This document shows positions 61,392 to 64,000 of a stretch of 64,000 bases of DNA, one piece after another. A program made the translations under genes and the position numbers. The notes below the pieces were generated by a model, which saw only the letters and a program-made list of their open reading frames with translations, was not told where the DNA came from and searched no databases. Source of the DNA: CAIWHR01 sp963734575 (GTDB lineage: Bacteria; Pseudomonadota; Gammaproteobacteria; Burkholderiales; Casimicrobiaceae); assembly GCA_963734575.1 (NCBI GenBank), contig CAVTHT010000012.1:131852-195851 (forward strand), in the 5' to 3' direction. Position 1 is the stretch's first letter. Each line of letters begins with the position of its first letter.

Positions 61392-62035
61392 GTGGCGCGA
61401 CGGCAGCTGGGTGACGCGATCCGATTGTTCTTTGACGGTGGCGATCCGATCTCGGTTTATTCGCTGGGCGCCGACGCTTGGGAAGTCATTGATGTCCTTT
61501 GTGACGGCGCCGCGGTATCTAGCATCTCCAATGAGACGCGCGGTCACATGCCCGGTGACAAGAAACTGAAGCGTGACTACATCAATTCGCCCTGATCGCA
61601 GCTTCTTTAAGCATGCGGATCGAGAATCCGAAGCCGTTTGGGATTGTTTTACGACTCGAACGTCGACTCGATCCTAATCTTGGCGGTCGAGGACTACATA
61701 CGCCTGAACCAGCGCTCGCCGGTTGAGTTCAAGTGTCGAAGTCTTGTACGTGGCCATCGACATCGACAAAGTTTCAGATGAAGCGATGGCTAACGTATTG
61801 TCGACGGTCGATTCGACTCTTCCGAAGATTCGGCAACGTGCCTCGAAAGGAGCAAATTGCCATGGGCAAAGCGCTGCTGGCCCAATCGCGAAACGATTCC
61901 TCGCTCCTCGCCGATTCGCGCACTGGACGCATCCGGTTAAAGGCAGGCATGCCGCGGCCTGGAACCCTGCATGTTGGAGCGACGCCAATCGGCGTTGCTT
62001 CAACACGCCGGCGCTTCTACGCGCCGCTCAACTGA
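61392..62035 (+). CDS. Integron cassette 4 protein, conserved hypothetical; several frame breaks
   Basis: Pieces in order: RRQLGDAIRLFFDGGDPISV and SLGADAWEVIDVLCD (frame 1, intact to 61595), RSFFKHADRESEA, DSNVDSILILAVEDYIRLNQ-RSPVEF, VEVLYVAIDIDKVSDEAMAN, and PRKEQIAMGKALLAQSRNDS. This order matches a conserved helical family of unknown function (the ARRQL...A...F...DP.SV.tL opening and RkeQiamGk.LL close). The true N-terminus may be the ATG at 61370 with one extra base just after it. Breaks near 61590, 61640, 61730 and 61845. The frame runs into attC4. Confidence 0.55.
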
Positions 62036-62046
62036 CTGAGTTAGGT
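61957..62046 (+). other. attC site 4 (about 90 bp), altered left core
   Basis: Right core GTTAGGT (62040-62046) and right inner arm CGCCGCTCAACTGA are normal, but the left core reads GCCTGGAAC instead of GCCTAAC, and the left arm TGCATGTTGGAGCG has a two-base change relative to the others. It looks like the same attC family with a damaged outer arm, so it may recombine poorly. Confidence 0.7.
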
Positions 62047-62119
62047 TGCATTGGCGACGGTATGTGCTGACCCACCCAGTCCTCTTGCGTCGCTCTGGTT
62101 ATTGTAGCTACAAGTATCT

Positions 62120-62385
62120 ATGCACGTCACCTTCGATCCAGCCAAACGTGCAAAGGCTTTGGCGGAGCGCGAGGATTTCGAGGACGCCGCCATCGTCTGA
62201 GGGTTGCACCGTCGAGTTCGAAGATACGCGCCGAAACTATGGCGAGCGTCGCGTCATCTGCTATGGCCTGCTTGCCGGGCGCCGTTCATTGGCTACACAC
62301 AAAGAGGCGATGTCCGCCACATCTTCTGCATGCGAAAGGGTATGCGATCGTAGAAAAGCCGCCTGCGCCGTACTTTGAAATCTGA
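62120..62385 (+). CDS. brnT: BrnT-like toxin (cassette 5); two or three frame breaks
   Basis: MHVTFDPAKRAKALAEREDF-EDAAIV, then after a break EGCTVEFEDTRRNYGERRVI-CYGLLAGR, then GYTQRGDVRHIFCMRKG. This follows the BrnT (DUF497) pattern: DPAK...ER...FEDA...D.R..YGE.R.i..G.l.gR...yt.RG...HI.smRK. BrnT is an RNase toxin that inhibits translation and is neutralised by BrnA. Breaks near 62198 and 62283, and the last residues are uncertain. The BrnA-like antitoxin overlaps its end, the normal brnTA order. Confidence 0.68.
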
Positions 62386-62657
62386 TCTCGCTCGCGTCGA
62401 TGCGCATGCGATCCGTTCGGACCAGTACAAGGATCTGCCGAGCTCTCGAAAGAGGCCCTGGCGCATGCGGTGGGGAAGAAGCTGGCCGGCCCGCTCGGCC
62501 AATCCCGCGAATTGATCTGATTCGGCTTCCCGCGGACGTCATTGAGGAATGGAAGGCAACAGGTCCGGGTTGGCAAACCCGTATGGCCGAGCGCCTAGCA
62601 AGGTTCGCTGGTGCTGCCAACCTAACCCCTCGTTCGAGCGGACGCGGGCCGGCGTAG
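62375..62657 (+). CDS. brnA: BrnA-like antitoxin (cassette 5); two frame breaks
   Basis: TTG 62375 start (LKSDLARVDAHAIRSDQYKD), then ELSKEALAHAVGKKLAGPLG and, after a second break near 62518, IRLPADVIEEWKATGPGWQT-RMAERLARF. The C-terminal IRLP.dV...wkatGpGWQtRm motif is the BrnA ribbon-helix-helix-type DNA-binding domain; the N-terminal part binds BrnT. The frame ends inside attC5. Pairing and order with the BrnT-like gene support the call. Confidence 0.7.
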
Positions 62658-62703
62658 CGCCCCGTCGGCGTCCGAGCCGCGCCGCTCGACGCTGTCGTTA
62701 GGC
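62620..62703 (+). other. attC site 5 (84 bp)
   Basis: Cores ACCTAAC (62620-62626) and GTTAGGC (62697-62703); inner arms CTCGTTCGAGCGG and CCGCTCGACGC. Here the right inner arm has CTCGACG instead of CTCAACG, so the pairing is slightly changed. Confidence 0.88.
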
Positions 62704-63457
62704 TGCAGCGATGCCGATCGCCGAGTGCCAACTTGCCAGTCCGAGTTATTCTCATCTGTGAGATTGACCTCCAGTGCAAGGTAATCTTGCGGGCGGCGGA
62801 GTACTTGGCGCGGCACCGCCGCGCATCGGATTGATTCGAGCACGGTGGTCGAGATATCAGCTCAGTCCCGCCAATCGACATCATCAAAGAGTGCAACACA
62901 TGCCTGTCCGCGGCGGCTGCGATTTCCCGCATGTTATTGTCGGGGAACGCACGGAAAGCGAAGCGCCCGGGTCGAACCACGCTGTGCAGTCCTGGAGGAA
63001 GTTACTTGGCTTTCCACGCCTCGATACGATCTCGGTTCATTGGCCGTGAGGAACTCTTGGGAGCATCTCTGACCAAGCGCAACTGGACGAAGTGCTGATC
63101 ACTCGCTCATACAAATCGTTCAGACATTCGTGTGGAAGCCGTACCGGCCAACCGCCAACGTCATCAATCGCCATTTTCGACCCGGTCAAATTCGAAGTTC
63201 GTCACGGCCCGGACTCGATAGCGCTCGAGCCCCTAATTCGGGACTGCGAAGACCTGGTCGAGCGCATCGCCGCAGCGTGGCAGCTCTTACGTACGGAGAT
63301 TCACGAGCCGTACGCGGTGGAAGGCGATGCCGATGCAGCCTAATTCCCGATAGGCCATGCGCATCTTCGACGCCGATGGCGAGGAAGTCAACGGGAGCGA
63401 GGGGACGTGCAACATCTGGCTTCGCCAGCTGTCGCCCGCGCCCTGATGTCAAACGTT
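62704..63457 (+). other. Cassette 6 region, unresolved content
   Basis: 754 bp after attC5 with no single long gene. Fragments with protein-like character: LPVRVILICEIDLQCKVILR (frame open to about 62830), FPHVIVGERTESEAPGSNHA (to about 63049) and the reading frame listed separately at 63092-63343. It may be one gene broken by indels like its neighbours, or decayed. A small frame MRIFDADGEEVNGSEGTCNI (63358-63447) follows. The segment ends near GTTAGAG (63451-63457), a poor attC core. Confidence 0.45.
63092..63343 (+). CDS. C-terminal part of an unknown cassette protein
   Basis: An 83-codon frame (GTG 63092) containing IAIFDPVKFEVRHGPDSIAL and PLIRDCEDLVERIAAAWQLL, with the ending EPYAVEGDADAA. 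The helical tail looks like real protein. Upstream in the same frame DQAQLDEV is readable to about 63070, so the true start is probably further left beyond a frameshift. The stop TAA overlaps GCCTAAT, which resembles an attC left core. Function unknown. Confidence 0.4.
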   Translation: MLITRSYKSFRHSCGSRTGQPPTSSIAIFDPVKFEVRHGPDSIALEPLIRDCEDLVERIAAAWQLLRTEIHEPYAVEGDADAA

Positions 63458-63519
63458 AGAGCGCATCAGCTGCTTAACCGTCCACTTGAAAGGGCGATTA
63501 CAAATGGAAGGATTACGAC

Positions 63520-64000
63520 ATGGCTAGATGCACAGCACCAGTACGCGGACATCGCACAGCGGCCGCGGCCGCGGCCTGCCCTGCATGCCGTTACCGCAGT
63601 GGCTACCGCTATGGCGGCTACGGCTCGTCCTACTCCTCGTCGGGCAGCAGCGGGGTAGCTATAGCAGCAGCGGGGCGGCGGTGGCGGCAGGTCCAGCAGC
63701 AGTTCAAGGCCGCGCTGGTCGAGAGCGGGTTCGTCCGTGTCGTACACGCCTGCCCAAGTGCAGTCACTCACGCCAATCCGCCAAACCGTTGAGACGGAGC
63801 AGCGGAGCAACCTGACCTTCGTGACGTCTTCCTGTGCCACGCGTGGGACGACCGGCAGGGGCCAGCCAAAGAGCTGCACGATTTGCTCGTGGCGGCTGGT
63901 GTCAAAGTTTGGTTCAGCGAGAAGGACCTTGGCCTCGGCGTGCCGATGATGCGCGCCATCGACAAGGGCTTAGCGAATTCGCGAATCGGGCTTGTGCTGG
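63520..64000 (+). CDS. TIR-domain protein with cysteine-rich head (cassette-borne, runs off the window); several frame breaks
   Basis: ATG 63520 after GGAAGGATTACGAC. Head MARCTAPVRGHRTAAAAAAC-PAC with Cys4, Cys20 and Cys23 like a small zinc knuckle; then a Ser/Gly/Tyr linker (GYRYGGYGSSYSSSGSSG and more); then, in a second frame, VSYTPAQVQSLTPIRQTVET; and in a third, LRDVFLCHAWDDRQGPAKEL-HDLLVAAGVKVWFSEKDLGL-GVPMMRAIDKGLANSRIGLV-L. The last part is a bacterial TIR domain: first strand DVFLCHAWDD, the WFSEKDLGLG loop with the candidate catalytic Glu, and AIDKGLANSRIGLVL. TIR proteins cleave or cyclise NAD in phage defence. Breaks near 63655, 63690 and 63795. The C-terminus is beyond the edge. 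Confidence 0.8.

Noticed and set aside
62261..62980. A long minus-strand frame across cassettes 5 and 6
   Set aside because: It reads through attC5 and both brn genes in antisense and shows no protein-like composition.
63338..63457. A sixth attC site between GCCTAAT and GTTAGAG
   Set aside because: The cores are weak and the sequence between them does not form the paired inner arms seen in attC1-5; a small open frame occupies it instead.

Overview
The window is a high-GC chromosome segment, most likely from an uncultured or environmental betaproteobacterium (Burkholderiales/Rhodocyclales-like). The case rests on PEP-CTERM and IPTL-CTERM-like surface proteins, a paaABCDE cluster with divergent paaX, a class Ia ribonucleotide reductase with paired NrdR boxes, ligase-associated repair proteins and a chromosomal-type integron. 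No rRNA, tRNA or CRISPR array is visible, and the exact taxon cannot be read from the sequence.

Layout. 0-5.5 kb: end of a TRAP transporter small permease, a thioesterase, iorB-iorA (two-subunit indolepyruvate oxidoreductase) and a divergent LysR regulator. 5.8-7.3 kb: two convergent PEP-CTERM proteins. 7.5-19.8 kb: a phenylacetate operon read leftward in the order paaA-B-C-D-E-N-G-H-I-K-J, with paaX divergent. 19.9-28.8 kb: DEAD-box helicase, UbiA-family prenyltransferase, a glucan-handling trio (GH15, debranching enzyme, GT4 glycosyltransferase) and a BON protein. 29-33 kb: a four-gene polyamine/iron-type ABC importer. 33.3-36 kb: hmgA-fahA (homogentisate branch of tyrosine breakdown). 36-40.3 kb: an AttEFGH-like ABC exporter with a lipocalin-like partner. 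40.7-44.3 kb: a second, single-chain indolepyruvate oxidoreductase. 45-51 kb: ligase-associated helicase and PdeM phosphoesterase around a beta-propeller, an SDR and a DoxX protein. 51.4-58.1 kb: nrdA and nrdB, split by a 2.4-kb stretch of small genes and palindromic repeats. 58.2-64 kb: an integron.

Metabolic logic. Two indolepyruvate oxidoreductases can turn arylpyruvates from aromatic amino acids into aryl-acetyl-CoA. The paa operon opens and degrades phenylacetyl-CoA, and HmgA/FahA finish the tyrosine route. The window is therefore largely an aromatic amino acid and aromatic acid catabolism region.

Most interesting region. From 58.2 kb to the right edge there is an integron: a tyrosine recombinase with the IntI-specific insertion on the minus strand, a candidate attI, and a plus-strand array of cassettes separated by five attC sites of 84-90 bp that share the same arms. 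The integrase carries one frameshift and one in-frame amber codon. Cassette contents include two related unknown proteins, a protein with an R-N-K-H motif, a BrnT/BrnA-like toxin-antitoxin pair and, at the window edge, a TIR-domain protein with a cysteine-rich head and a Ser/Gly/Tyr linker, a likely anti-phage effector.

Quality caveat. About two dozen genes contain single-base indels, mostly extra G or C. They are dense at 29.4-37 kb and in the cassette array. The encoded proteins stay conserved across the breaks, so many are probably sequencing or assembly errors. Coordinates of such genes span the whole inferred gene, with break positions noted.
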